DNA from: Aporrectodea caliginosa
Lineage: Eukaryota; Annelida; Clitellata; Crassiclitellata; Lumbricidae
Direction of reading: 5' to 3'
DNA length: 64,000 bases
Assembly (NCBI GenBank): GCA_020284085.1
Contig: JACEVL010000154.1
Span: forward strand, 1,039,501-1,103,500
Part shown: positions 9,060-18,840 of the stretch, piece by piece
Numbering within the stretch: position 1 is the stretch's first letter
Layout: every line of letters begins with the position of its first letter
The notes under the pieces: generated by a model
Databases searched by the model: none
What the model was told of the DNA's origin: nothing
The model's input: the letters and a program-made list of their open reading frames with translations, nothing else
Made by a program: the position numbers and the translations under genes

Positions 9060-9285
9060 TATCGAAGACTAACATCGCTGGAAAGACAGCTAGTTGGAGA
9101 ACAGTATTACCTGGTAGACATGGCATTGAAGAAAGAGTTCAATATTGTCAGCATAAAAGTGATACCTTAGAAAGCTATGAAGACCTGGTGAACAAAGTGG
9201 AGTGGTATAAACAGTACAGAGACAGTACAGAACCTTGTGCAACAGCGCAGTTCCAAATTGTAGGTGCTGAATTGAATTGATCAAT
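9060..9285 (+). other. Possible host-gene exon or small ORF, unidentified
   Basis: After a potential splice acceptor (TTTATTACTAG, 9049-9059) one frame reads a protein-like stretch with 'TSLERQLVGEQYYLVDMALK' until a stop near 9168. Another frame is open from 9008 to 9280 and includes 'YEDLVNKVEWYKQYRDS', with a candidate donor GTAGGT at 9261. The two readings exclude each other unless there is an indel. It resembles neither the LINE nor the transposase families seen elsewhere in the window. I cannot identify it. Confidence 0.25.
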
Positions 9286-9510
9286 ATCGATATGAGAGAG
9301 CCAGGCTGTTAATATTGCGATGGAGTATCGCAATACTTGGTATCGCCGATACTTCCAGCAAATCTAAGCTACCATTTCTTGAATATTTGAATTGAAATTG
9401 AGACCAGGTAAAGGCAGTAAATTGATATTTCATAAGAGAGATTTCATTTTAACCCTTTGAACCCTAATGGCCTCTATAGCGGTGGCCTCTATAACGGCCT
9501 CACGATACTT

Positions 9511-9782
9511 TCATATATATATACATATATACATATATATATGTACATATACATATATATACATGAATACATATATATATATATATACATATATACACAC
9601 ACAGACATATATATGTATATATGCATACATATATACTTACACATACCTATACATAAATATATACACATATACATATACATATAAATATATGTACATATAC
9701 ATATATATGCATACTATATATATATATGTACATATGTATATATACATATATATATACACACATATATATATATATATATATA
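9511..9782. repeat. (ATATAC)n microsatellite
   Basis: About 270 bp of alternating AT with interspersed AC steps (ATATACATATAT-type). Long Tyr/Ile/His/Met frames on both strands are low-complexity artefacts. It ends exactly at the TTAGGGTGG terminus of the next element. Confidence 0.9.
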
Positions 9783-11953
9783 TTAGGGTGGTCCAAAATC
9801 ACTAAGTGTCTCAGAGTTGCCCTCCACAACCCTCCTTTTGTTCTATGGCTGCCCACTATTACCTCTACCAAATTTGAGAGAGATTGATGAATATTTAGAG
9901 GTCGCTCAAGGTCAAGGTATTTTCACCATGTTAAGCATGAAATCGGTAATCTGCCCTAAGAACAGAAAACAGAATTTGAGTTGAATTAAAACATGTACTG
10001 CAGCAATGAAACTAAGAAAAGGTTCCAAAATGTTCAAGTTTGCCATGGAAACACAGGAACTTTTCTTGAGTAACATATTCTATGTCCTCTGCCAGTCTGC
10101 CATCTTCATCAGCGTGGCCTTAGAGCAGGACGGATAGGTGTTCCTGCAGCGTTTCACGAGCTGAAGAAGGAACTGCTGCTCTTCATTCTTTGTCAACGAT
10201 TACTTCTACGGCTGAATGAAACCGATGGCTCTCCCAGCAGAGTCGTTCATAACTGTCATGACTGACGCTGTCTTTAGGAGGTCCTGGTAGGAGTGATCAT
10301 CACATCATCCCTTAGGATCCTTTACAAGGAAGCCTTGGGCCTTCTCTTTTTCATTCAAGTTCAGAATGTCAACGATGACAGTAGTTCTCTCTGTGACGTT
10401 AGATGCAAGGCCAAGGGAGCCGAGGGGTTCACGAGAATGGTCGAGGCATTTCACAGAGTTGATGGACTGTGGAAGGTGGAAGTTTGTCACCATCAGTGTT
10501 TCACATCCACTGCAATTCTGTCGTCAAACAAGGACAGGCTGACCATAATTTCTTAAATGTTCCAGGTATGCCTACCGAATGCGGTCGAGGCAACCTTAGC
10601 CACTCTCATTTTAGATATTTACTGAGCTCCTCTCAGGAGCAGTAGATCGTTGAGTGGTGCTCTTATAGGCAGAGGAGCTTCAAGCCAGAACCGAAATTAG
10701 ACAAGACTCACAAACAGTGCCAGCTTCTTTACACTGTGCTTCTCTTTGGCAGTTGGCGAAAACAGCTGCTGGAAAAGAAACATTTTAATGCTAAAGATAG
10801 CTTTCACCATCAAACGTGCATGATGGAATGCTCCTGGTGCCTGAAAGGAAACTCTTGCTCCCTTTGCACCAACCTGGAAGATCAAACTGAGGTTCAAGAA
10901 TACCTCGTAGTCTTCTCTCTGATGTGACCCTTCAAGAGCTGCCTTGCAAAATTTCAACATTTTTCTGCTCGAAGAGCATAAGTGTGTTTGTTCATCAAAG
11001 ATGTCGTCGGAAGCCACTTCATTTGTCGCCTGGTCAATGTGTTGCCAGCTTTGCTGGAACCTCCTGAACATAGTAATGGCAGACCCTCCAGTAGGTCCAG
11101 ATAAAGAGACAAAAACAGCAAGTGGAAGTTCCATGACATGATAGCGGCCAGCCATCCAGGTTAGTTGATTCTAATTCGAATTTTCATTTAAAGTGCAGGC
11201 ACCGTTCTTCAGGCGAGTATTGCTGGCAGTGCTGTCATAGACTTTATACCACGAAGTCCGAAGACCCCAGTCACCCAGAATCGTCAGGCAGGCTTCAGCT
11301 TGTTCGTTACCAGTTCTGCAGCCAATTTTTTGAACTCCCAATATATATCTCTTCTCCCTCACCTATGACTAGTACTGCAAGTCTGTTACCTGCTACTCAT
11401 GGTTCTTGTAGCATGATCGTCGGATGGAACTTTTGTTGGAAGATGGGACCAGACAGTTTTTTCTGTGAGCTTATCTATCAGCCAAACTTCAGCACTGCTT
11501 CTTGTCTGCCATTATTGTGTTTATGAGCTATGTCAAAAACTTTACAGTCAACTCTCTTCAATTCCTAATCTTCACCAATGTACTAATCAATCTGACTAAG
11601 CACAAAAAAGTTCACAGTTTTTAAAAGCAATTTTAAAAATTCCAACATTTGTATTCTACATCAAAGAATATTTAATAATGTTAGATTTGTATTTCAAAAC
11701 TTCAGTTTAAAACAACAGTTCAAATTTAAGTAACAAGCGGTTCTAATAATATTTTTTGAGTAGATAACAGTCAATAATTTCCACTATGCCATGGCATGAG
11801 AATGTTTGGCGACCTTGAGCGACCTCTAAAAATGCTCCAATCTGCTTTAGATTTGGTCCACATCTCACTTAGGAGAGGTAGAACAGATTTAAACTTGTGG
11901 AGCAAAGTTCTGCTAAAGATGAAATTTTACCATTGTGGCGTGGACCACCCTAA
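9783..11953 (-). mobile_element. Decayed cut-and-paste DNA transposon, family unassigned
   Basis: Both termini carry TTAGGGTGGTCCA as inverted repeats (9783 onwards; ending 11953), set in TA microsatellite. A second shared block, TTTAGAGGTCGCTCAAGGTC, sits about 110 bp inside the left end and, reverse complemented, about 130 bp inside the right end, so the TIRs are long and diverged. The interior encodes transposase remnants on the minus strand (10290-11362). The termini resemble those at 12700/15165 (TTAGGGTGGAG), which may be a related family. Confidence 0.6.
10290..11362 (-). pseudogene. Transposase-like remnant of the TTAGGGTGG element
   Basis: Minus-strand frames in order: 'YDSTASNT' with 'NGACTL' (about 11190-11240), then a 152-codon frame (10697-11155) containing 'FRRFQQSWQHIDQA' and 'APGAFHHARLMVKAIFSIK', then a C-terminal block 'NEEEQQFLLQ'-like (about 10170-10200). 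The pattern 'DTT/SASNTG..GA', a conserved His-His pair and 'PGA-HHAR-M-K' recalls a group of RNase H-fold transposase-like proteins common in invertebrate genomes, but I cannot place it in a named superfamily with confidence. Frameshifts separate the blocks, so it is non-functional. Confidence 0.5.
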
Positions 11954-12146
11954 TATATATATATGTATGTATATACACATATACATATATATATATGTAC
12001 ATATACCTACATATATATGCATACATATATATATATACATATATATATATACATACACATATATATATGTATATATATACATACATATATACTTACACAT
12101 ACCTATACATAAATATATACACATATACATCTACATATATATATAG
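11954..12146. repeat. (ATATAC)n microsatellite, second block
   Basis: Continuation of the same TA-rich tract on the far side of the transposon at 9783-11953. It ends at the (TAA)n tail of the SINE. Confidence 0.9.
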
Positions 12147-12377
12147 TAATAATAATAATAATAATAATATCTTTTCTTTAATAAGCGCCTGACAAACTCA
12201 CTGCGCTGTACATTTACATGTTATGCAATTTAAATCTTAACTACTAACAGAACAGACAGCTTGCAATACAACGGCGCTAATAGCAGCCTACAAACATATC
12301 CGCCCAACGGGGGCTCGAACTCGGTACCTCTCGGTCTGTGTGCCAGATGTTATCCAATGCGCCACGGGCTCCCATTA
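12147..12377 (-). mobile_element. tRNA-derived SINE, copy 1
   Basis: On the minus strand the head reads GGGAGCCCGTGGCGCATTGG, with an A-box-like GTGGCGCATTGG and a B-box-like GAGTTCGAGCCCC about 40 bp further on, as in a tRNA. A unique body follows (TGTAGGCTGCTATTAGCGCC, then GCTGTCTGTTCTGTTAGTAG), ending in AAAGAAAAGATATTATTATT, a (TTA)n tail. The same head and body occur on the plus strand at 62206-62467. An internal Pol III promoter is implied. The copy sits in the microsatellite core of the piggyBac-type MITE. Confidence 0.75.
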
Positions 12378-12419
12378 TATGTATACGGGGCCCGTATACA
12401 TATCGGATATCGTCTGGCC

Positions 12420-12699
12420 GTATATATGTACATATACATATATGCATACATATATATATATACATATATACATATATATATATGTATATATATATATACA
12501 TATATATATATGTATATATACATGCATATATACTTACACATACCTATACATAAATATATACACATATATATACATATATATATGTGCATATACATATATA
12601 TACATATATATATATATATATATCTATACGTATATACATTACATATACATGTACATATACACATACATCTATAATACATATAATATTATAGCATATACA
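12420..12699. repeat. (ATATAC)n microsatellite, third block
   Basis: TA-rich tract with AC steps between the SINE and the long inverted-repeat element. Same repeat type as 9511-9782 and 11954-12146, so all three are probably one original tract split by insertions. Confidence 0.9.
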
Positions 12700-13648
12700 T
12701 TAGGGTGGAGTGAAAAATATTTGTTTGAGCAAACGTTTTCCAATAGTGAACAAAAGTTGCCAGTATGTTAGAGTAAGTAGTGTGCAAAATATTTTTGATT
12801 TTGCTTTATGTCTTCTGCCCTTTACCGGCGGTTAAATATTTGCATGGGAAATTCTGTGGAAACACATCAATGTAATGCATTTTTTAAAACTGTGGGCGAA
12901 TCTTCAGATCGATTTGCCATATCAGATCAGGCAGTTGTGGAAATCTCACCTGGTGTGATAGGCTACAGGTTTGTGGAATGGTAATGCCCAATGAGTGCAG
13001 CGACGTTATCTCAAGGAACACAATTAGGAGAGAACGAAAGAAGGGCCGAAGCTCTGCTAATGCAGGGTGTGCCAGTATGACTGTGTTGATGCCCTTCGCA
13101 TTTCTTTTAACGGTCGAAAGGACAGAACCGTAGTTCATGAGATGTGAATGGAAAATTGCATCGCAGAGTTCATTCATTTCGGAAATTTATATAGCGCCTC
13201 TTAGAAATGCCTAATCAGAGGCACGCCCTGCCCAGCCACGGCTAAAGATGAAGGACTTAAGCATTAATTATTAGTAGAAAACAGGTGGATTATTCAGGTG
13301 CAGTAAGCGGAGGGGTCAACTGTCTTGAAAGCTCGACGTTGTCTGACCGAAGAGTGTGCGCAAGTCACAAGGAGCGACCCCTTATCTCTAAAACCAATTA
13401 AATGTGTTCTATTTTAAATCTTGGTCGCTACCGGCTCTGTCATTAGCGTGTTTTCTTACAGTCCTCCCATGATGATTCTGTGGTCTTTGTCCACGCCTTT
13501 GTCACCAGCAGAGTTTTTGTAATTTTGCTTGGTTCTTGCTGGTCACTACTAATTGTCACAAAAGGCGCTAATGAAATTATGAAGTATAGCGCTAAAGGAA
13601 GTTATGCGGTAGGCAGGGAGTCAGTCTAAGCTGGACAGAGGGAGAAGA

Positions 13649-14083
13649 TTGCTAGAGGAGGTGGGCGTTCGCCATTGGTGTGACAAACTTGTCGCCAACA
13701 TTCGCCAAGAATTATACCGAAACTTGACCTTTCCGTCGGGTTACTCGGTTCTGGGGAGTGTCAACCATGCGCTCTACAACCTGAATCCAGTTGTACTTGG
13801 TAAAGACAAGGACGGGTGGTTTGGTTTGGTTCTATGCAAACAAACTCACTTTCTACTCGACGCGTCAAAGGAGGGAAGTGGTTCGTCAGCTCAGTTCATT
13901 CTTGTACTGCAGTATGATGAGGACCTACAGTGTTCTGCAGTGGTGCCTTTTTGTAATAGGAAACTAGTTGAAATATGTGAAGAACAGACATTGACTTCAA
14001 CTTTGCAAAGCGAGGAGCTTGGAACTGTGTACATAGAACTTTGTTTGTGTAAATATGAAGATGTTGTGTTGTATTACACTTAA
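13649..14083 (+). CDS. Hypothetical protein, 144 codons, in the inverted-repeat loop
   Basis: Open frame of 144 codons with ordinary amino-acid composition, reading 'YSVLGSVNHALYNLNPVVLG' and 'LQYDEDLQCSAVVPFCNRK', five Cys in the second half, and no signal peptide or membrane segment. It lies entirely in the single-copy loop between the two long arms, so it could be cargo or the remains of the element's own gene. I do not recognise the family. An intron-split host exon or a chance ORF is also possible, because no splice or promoter signal decides the start. Confidence 0.35.
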   Translation: MLEEVGVRHWCDKLVANIRQELYRNLTFPSGYSVLGSVNHALYNLNPVVLGKDKDGWFGLVLCKQTHFLLDASKEGSGSSAQFILVLQYDEDLQCSAVVPFCNRKLVEICEEQTLTSTLQSEELGTVYIELCLCKYEDVVLYYT

Positions 14084-14194
14084 CCAATTTAACTATCTGT
14101 GTTGAGATTCTGATAATATTATCAACAGCTAGGGCAAAAAGAAAGAACCCTTTAGAAGAAGGAATTTGGGAATCTATATATTCGTGACACTAAT

Positions 14195-14680
14195 TTTGCT
14201 AAATAGGGTGCCTTGGCTGGGTCCTTCGTTCTGCTGCTCGGATTATTGCTCTTATTCCAAAATATGCCCCAGTCTCTGCCTACATGCGAGATGTGTTCAA
14301 CTGGCTTACTGCCTTACAACACATTTCCTATAGGACAGCAGCGCTTGATTGTCAGTGTCTCAATGGTATTCCTCCGTCCTACCTGTCCGATCTCTGTCGC
14401 CCGGTATCTGACATAACCTCCCCGTCGTGCTCTGCGCTCCTCGGCTAAGTGGGGTGCTCCTGATCCCTCGGTCCCGCTCTTCGGTCAGACAGCGTCGTGC
14501 CTTCTCGGTTGTTGCGTCCCCCCACTTGGAATGGGCTCCCGATTGTGCTACGCTTACTGCCCCTGAATAATCCACCTGCTTTCTACTAATTGCTCAAGTC
14601 CTTCATCGTTAGCCGTGGCTGGGCGGGCGTGCCTCTGATTAGGTATCTCTAAGAGGCGCTATATAAATTTCCGAAATGAA
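14195..14680 (+). pseudogene. L2-type LINE C-terminus and 3' end
   Basis: Plus-strand frame with 'RSAARIIALIPKYAPVSAYM', 'DVFNWLTALQHISYRTAAL', 'LNGIPPSYLSDLCRPV' and 'PTWNGLP', the standard order at the end of L2 proteins. It is followed by a UTR ending GCGCTATATAAATTTCCG. It has at least two stops or frameshifts. The last ~120 bp are duplicated in inverted orientation at 13178-13310 as part of the left arm. Confidence 0.65.
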
Positions 14681-15165
14681 TGAACTCTGCGATGCAATTT
14701 TCCGTTCACATCTCATGAACTACGGTTCTGTCCTTTCGACCGTTAAAAGAAATGCGAAGGGCATCAACACAGTCATACTGGCACACCCTGCATTAACAGA
14801 GCTTCGGCCCTTCTTTCGTTCTCTCCTAATTGTGTTCCTTGAGATGACGTCGCTGCACTCATTGGGCATTACCATTCGGACCATTCCACAATCCTGTAGC
14901 CTGTCACACCAGATGAGATTTCTACAACTGCCTGATCTGATATGGCGAATCGATCTGAGATTCGCCCACAGTTCAATAAGAAAATGCATTACATAGATGT
15001 GTTTCCACAGAATTTCCCATGCAAATATTTAACCGCCGGTAGAGGGCAGAAGACATAAAGCAAAATCAAAAATATTTTGCGCACTACTTACTCTAACATA
15101 CTGGCAACTTTTGATCACTATTGTAAAATGTTTGCTCAAAAAATTTTTTTTTCACTCCACCCTAA

Positions 15166-15260
15166 CATACATACATATATTATACATACAGATACATACA
15201 TATTTTTGGGCCCAAAATCCCCCAGGACCCTCGGGTATATGTGCCGATTGGATAGGAGCA
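15166..15260. repeat. Remnant microsatellite and right end of the piggyBac-type MITE
   Basis: A short CATACATA/TATACATA tract followed by unique MITE sequence with a GGGCCC palindrome and CCCCCAGGACCC, leading into the terminal TAGGGTTCAAAGGG. It is the right-hand counterpart of the unique sequence at 9467-9510. Confidence 0.5.
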
Positions 15261-15418
15261 TAGGGTTCAAAGGGTTAAGAAGAAGGTAAGCCTAGGCTCT
15301 TGCTTTGGGACTTTCAGAAGGAGTACTACTGTCTGCTATTTCAATGTTAACAAAGTTAATAAAGATGTAACTTAATTTGCTGACTTAATTTGCAGTTATT
15401 TCATGTTCTTGTTATTAG

Positions 15419-15610
15419 GATCATACGTATTATGCACCAAGCACATTTGGAGGTAAATCATATGACAAGACATCGTTTCTCATTTATCATGCACTGCTTC
15501 AGAAAGTTAAGTCAAAGCAACGAAAAACTTATCAGGACTTTAAACAAGTCATTCTTGACTATACGGAAGCAAATGTGGAACTTCAATTAAAGCCAGTCAA
15601 CAAAGAACAA
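15419..15610 (+). CDS. Candidate host-gene internal exon, unidentified protein
   Basis: A 192-bp segment (exactly 64 codons) is open in one frame between a good acceptor (TTATTTCATGTTCTTGTTATTAG, 15396-15418) and a donor GTATGA at 15611. It reads through 'YYAPSTFGGKSYDKTSFLIY', 'ALLQKVKSKQRKTYQDFKQV' and 'LDYTEANVELQLKPVNKEQ', a hydrophilic, charged, probably helical composition unlike any transposon ORF nearby. The frame stops just after the donor (TGA), as expected for an intron. I cannot name the protein. It lies directly right of the piggyBac-type MITE. A processed or decayed fragment remains possible. Confidence 0.45.
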
Positions 15611-15774
15611 GTATGATTCGAAAAATTCATTTAAAAGGTTTTTGGAGCTGTCACCCATGAAATAAACATAGTTTGTCTTACCTTCCTCCTATATCAGCTG
15701 TTAGTTAACTCTTCGATCCCTGTTTTTGATTTGCTAAATAAGTAGTTCACCTTGATTACCTGATCCTAACACAT

Positions 15775-17130
15775 ATGTCTGTATCTAAACACCTACTATG
15801 GCACCTTTACACCTACTACACCACCTTTTTTGCAAAAATATTGGAAAAAATTGTTAAAAAAAGAGTGACTCATTTTATAGATCAGGAAAAAATGCTCAAT
15901 GATAATCAATTTGGTTTTAGAAAGAATCTATCAGCTGAACTGGCTATTCATGAATTGACAGATAACATTAGTAGAGCCATAGACAATCATAAAATTACGG
16001 TGGGAATTTTCCTAGACCTATCTAAGGCCTTTGATACGGTCGACCACAACATACTTCTGGATAAGTTAGAATATTATGGTATAAGAGGTACTCCTCTAAC
16101 ATGGTTTAAAAGTTACTTAACAAATAGAGTTCAGTATGTATCAATAGACAATGAATCCTCAGCTCATCTCTTGGTTAGATGTGGTGTTCCCCAAGGTAGT
16201 ATACTGGGGCCATTACTCTTCATCCAATATATAAATGACTTTCAAGCAGTAACTGATTTAGACTTAATAATGTTTGCAGATGATACAAATATTTTTGCAA
16301 CTGGCTTAACTCAAAGTGTTATGGTTGAAAAATTAAACTTGGATTTAAATCTAATAAGTAACTGGTTTGCAGCAAACCTACTATCCTTGAACTTGAATAA
16401 AACTTGTTATATGATTTTTGGAAATAAGTAAAACCTAAATATAGACTTAGATATTAGAATAAATAACGAAAAATTAATTCGTGCCTATGAAACTAAATTC
16501 CTTGGTGTTATAATAACAACTGACCTGAAATGGGGAAAGCATGTAGATATGATTATCAATAAGATGTCTAAATTAGTTGGGATTTTTCGAAAGATCCGAT
16601 ACAAATTAAATCCAGGTGTCTTGAAGCAGCTGTATCACACATTGCTTGAACCATATATTACCTACTGCTCATCTGTAGGTACAAAACATCACCATACAAA
16701 ACTGTTAAACTAAATCGGGTTCTTATACTTCAAAAAACTGCAATACGTATTATCTCCCATTCACACTATATTGCCCATACTAATCCGATTTTTTCTTCAT
16801 TAAATATTCTTAAAGTATATGATTTAGCAAAAACTGCAATACTAGTCTTAATGCACAAATCTAGAAATAATACCCTCGGGGTCCCTCCCCCATAAGTTTC
16901 AAACCTACTTCCAATATACGTCCCAAATTCATTCATATTGTACCAGAGGGGCAGAGAAATATACAATCCCATATGCCAGAAAAATATGTAGATCAAATAG
17001 TCTTCAAGTTATAGGCCCTCGTTTGTGGAATTCACTACCACCCACACTGCAAGCAATTAAAACACTGAAACTCTTTAAATCTAAATTAAAACACTTCTTC
17101 ATATTGGACTATGGAATGGATTGATGCACT
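15775..17130 (+). pseudogene. CR1/Rex-like LINE reverse transcriptase, 5'-truncated
   Basis: A continuous 218-codon frame (15775-16431) holds the RT core: 'DNQFGFRKNLSAELAI', motif A 'FLDLSKAFDTVDHN', 'CGVPQGSILGPLLF', and 'MFADDTNIFATG', with all catalytic Asp present. After a stop at 16429 the reading continues with 'TKFLGVIITTDLKWGKHV' (about 16492-16545) and, across frameshifts, 'GPRLWNSLPPTLQAIKTL' (about 17012-17065). The endonuclease is absent, so the copy is 5'-truncated. The protein resembles that of 23804-25492. A UTR continues to about 17250. Confidence 0.8.
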
Positions 17131-17249
17131 CTAACTTGAGAAACAGACCTTATTGATTTTTATGATTTTAGATTATGGAAAGGATTGATATATAACCTAG
17201 TCACATTGTAAAGATAAATTGTTGTTAAACTCAATTAAAGTAAACTGGT

Positions 17250-18019
17250 ATCCTGTTGATCTTCTCTCCTTCCACTAGCTTGTCTCTCGTTCTTTCCTCT
17301 CTTTCACTACCTTTATCACCTGTTTTTTCCTCCCTTATACAATTCTGGTCTTCCATTCTTTCTTTCCTTCAACTCTTCTGACTTTCTTATACATAACAGA
17401 TGCTGTGCTTAAACATCGTTTGGCCATATTGATAGAGTAGCACATGTATAGTATATCTACTCTAGAACTTTGAAATTGTGCTACTAACTACGGAAAGTTG
17501 GGGTCAGTGTTCATAAGCACTAGCTTTTTTTGACTACATTTGTGCAGTTGCTATATGTTGTTCATTTTGTTTTTCACTTTGTTGTTACTTGCTGCTGCTA
17601 CAATAAAAGCGTTCAACAATAAAATTTAAAAAAATAAATAACAAAATAAGTAGCCCACTACAGCACTGCCTGTGCCAATGTAAGTGATGTTAAAGCATCA
17701 AGAACAAAAAGTTAATTGATAACAGAACAGTATTCAGATAACTAGAACTATTGGGGAGCTCAAAGATGGCCAGAAGAGCGGAAAGTAGTTTAGCAGACAC
17801 CTTGTTTAAACTTCCTTGACTATGTACCATTGAAAAAGAGGGCAATGACAGGTGATGAGTCTCACAACACATGACTCTCAGCACTAAACAGTTTCTAACA
17901 GATGATAGAGACACAGCATCTATCATTCCTCTGCCACTGGGTTCGTATAGGACAACACTCTTCTCAGCTAGCAAATGGTTGTTTCAATGAGGTCATCTGA
18001 TTATCTTTGTCTGGTCATG
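17250..18019. other. Unassigned sequence
   Basis: Pyrimidine-rich stretch (CTTTCCTCTCTTTCAC) at 17265-17400, then AT-rich sequence. A minus-strand 94-codon frame (17690-17974) has no recognisable motif. No TIR or tail was found. The segment just before 18020 may be upstream L2 sequence too decayed to recognise. Confidence 0.3.
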
Positions 18020-18260
18020 CCTAAATCAAGAACTATTCTTGGTGAACGAGCTTTTTCAGTTGCTGGGCGTACTTTTTGGAACTCTCTTCCTGTTTCTCTA
18101 TGCTGTGCTCAGTCGCTTGTGTCATTCGCTCTCAGTTGAAAACTTACCTCTTTCAACTTGCTTATCCACCGTAGGCTGCCTCTCTGTCTTAAGGACTGAT
18201 CTTCTGGATGTTGACCTGATTACTGCTTGGTTTTGGTGTACCATTGGTTGATGCCTTGTG
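18020..18260 (+). pseudogene. L2-type LINE C-terminal fragment
   Basis: Frames read 'GERAFSVAGRTFWNSLPVSL' then a region equivalent to 'LKTYLFQLAYPP' and a stop, the standard C-terminus of L2 proteins ('DRAFSAAGPRCWNGLP' in the intact copy at 4417-7671). The 3' UTR beyond is shared with the inverted copy at 19977-20350. Confidence 0.65.
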
Positions 18261-18840
18261 CATTAGACACCAGTGCAAAAGAAGTTGCTAATTACAATTG
18301 CAATTGTAGTGTCTCCAAATTAGAATGATCAGCACCTATCCAAGGACTCTCTTGGCATGTCTAAATAGAGCTGGGCACTGTCCAGCTAGTAACCTGAAAC
18401 TTCTTATTGTGGAAGAGTCCACTGGCACTGCACGTGACTTTTATAAATTATAACAAGCATCTGCACACTGTCCAAAACACTGAGAAACAATGATAAATGA
18501 GAAATGACTCCACAAATGCACAATAGAAGTTACTAATTAATTGGCATTAAATGCCCAAATGACTGGCAAAAGAATTTGAGTGACATTGAAATTAATTGTG
18601 ATTTCTGTGCTCAGCAACCCAAAATCTACAGGAATTGCAGAATTACATCAAGGAATAGAGATTATGTTCACCGGTGTGATCATTATTTGCATGATTCATT
18701 GATTTGCATGTTTGATGACTGATTTAATGTGTGATTCTTTGAATGATTGATGGAGCTGCACAATGCAGATTTGGTATCTGCAGCCTTGAGCTTGTGCCTT
18801 AGTTTATTTAAGGTGCTGATGCTGAGATTGCAGTAGGAGG
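18205..18840 (+). repeat. L2 3' UTR-type repeat, left member of an inverted pair
   Basis: Contains TTGGTTGATGCCTTGTGCAT, TAGAAGTTACTAATTAATT and GATTATGTTCACC followed by TGCAGCCTTGAGC. The same blocks, in the same order, occur on the minus strand at 19977-20350. The pair is about 1.1 kb apart and could fold. Left-arm blocks are spaced further apart, so it contains extra sequence (about 18300-18500). Confidence 0.65.

Larger units (their letters stand above)
12700..15165. mobile_element. Composite element with ~600-bp inverted arms
   Basis: The left arm (12700 to about 13310) and right arm (about 14550-15165) are reverse complements over roughly 600 bp, starting TTAGGGTGGAGTGAAAAA at the outer ends. 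Each arm's inner part is an L2 3' end (C-terminal codons, UTR and the AATTTCCGAAATGAATGAA tail), so the L2 piece has become part of both arms. Weaker similarity extends inward to about 13375 and 14470 (shared CTCTTCGGTCAGACA). The ~1.1-kb loop has a 144-codon ORF (13649-14083). The ends resemble the transposon at 9783-11953. It may be a foldback-type or long-TIR DNA element. No transposase is recognised. Confidence 0.7.
9453..15274. mobile_element. piggyBac-type MITE with invaded microsatellite core
   Basis: The left end is TTAA (9449-9452) then CCCTTTGAACCCTA. The right end is TAGGGTTCAAAGGG then TTAA (15275-15278). The 14-bp TIRs are perfect and the TTAA duplication is the hallmark of piggyBac. 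The original element appears to have been a short unit whose middle was a TA-rich microsatellite. That core now holds a DNA transposon (9783-11953), a SINE (12147-12377) and a long inverted-repeat element (12700-15165), stretching the span to 5.8 kb. No piggyBac transposase is visible. Confidence 0.65.

Noticed and set aside
9457..9871. Long open frames rich in Tyr/Ile/His/Met on both strands in the TA microsatellites (also 11796-12192, 12261-12771, 32036-32530, 53437-54374)
   Set aside because: They are translations of ATATAC/GTATAT repeats in every frame, with no non-repeat protein sequence attached.
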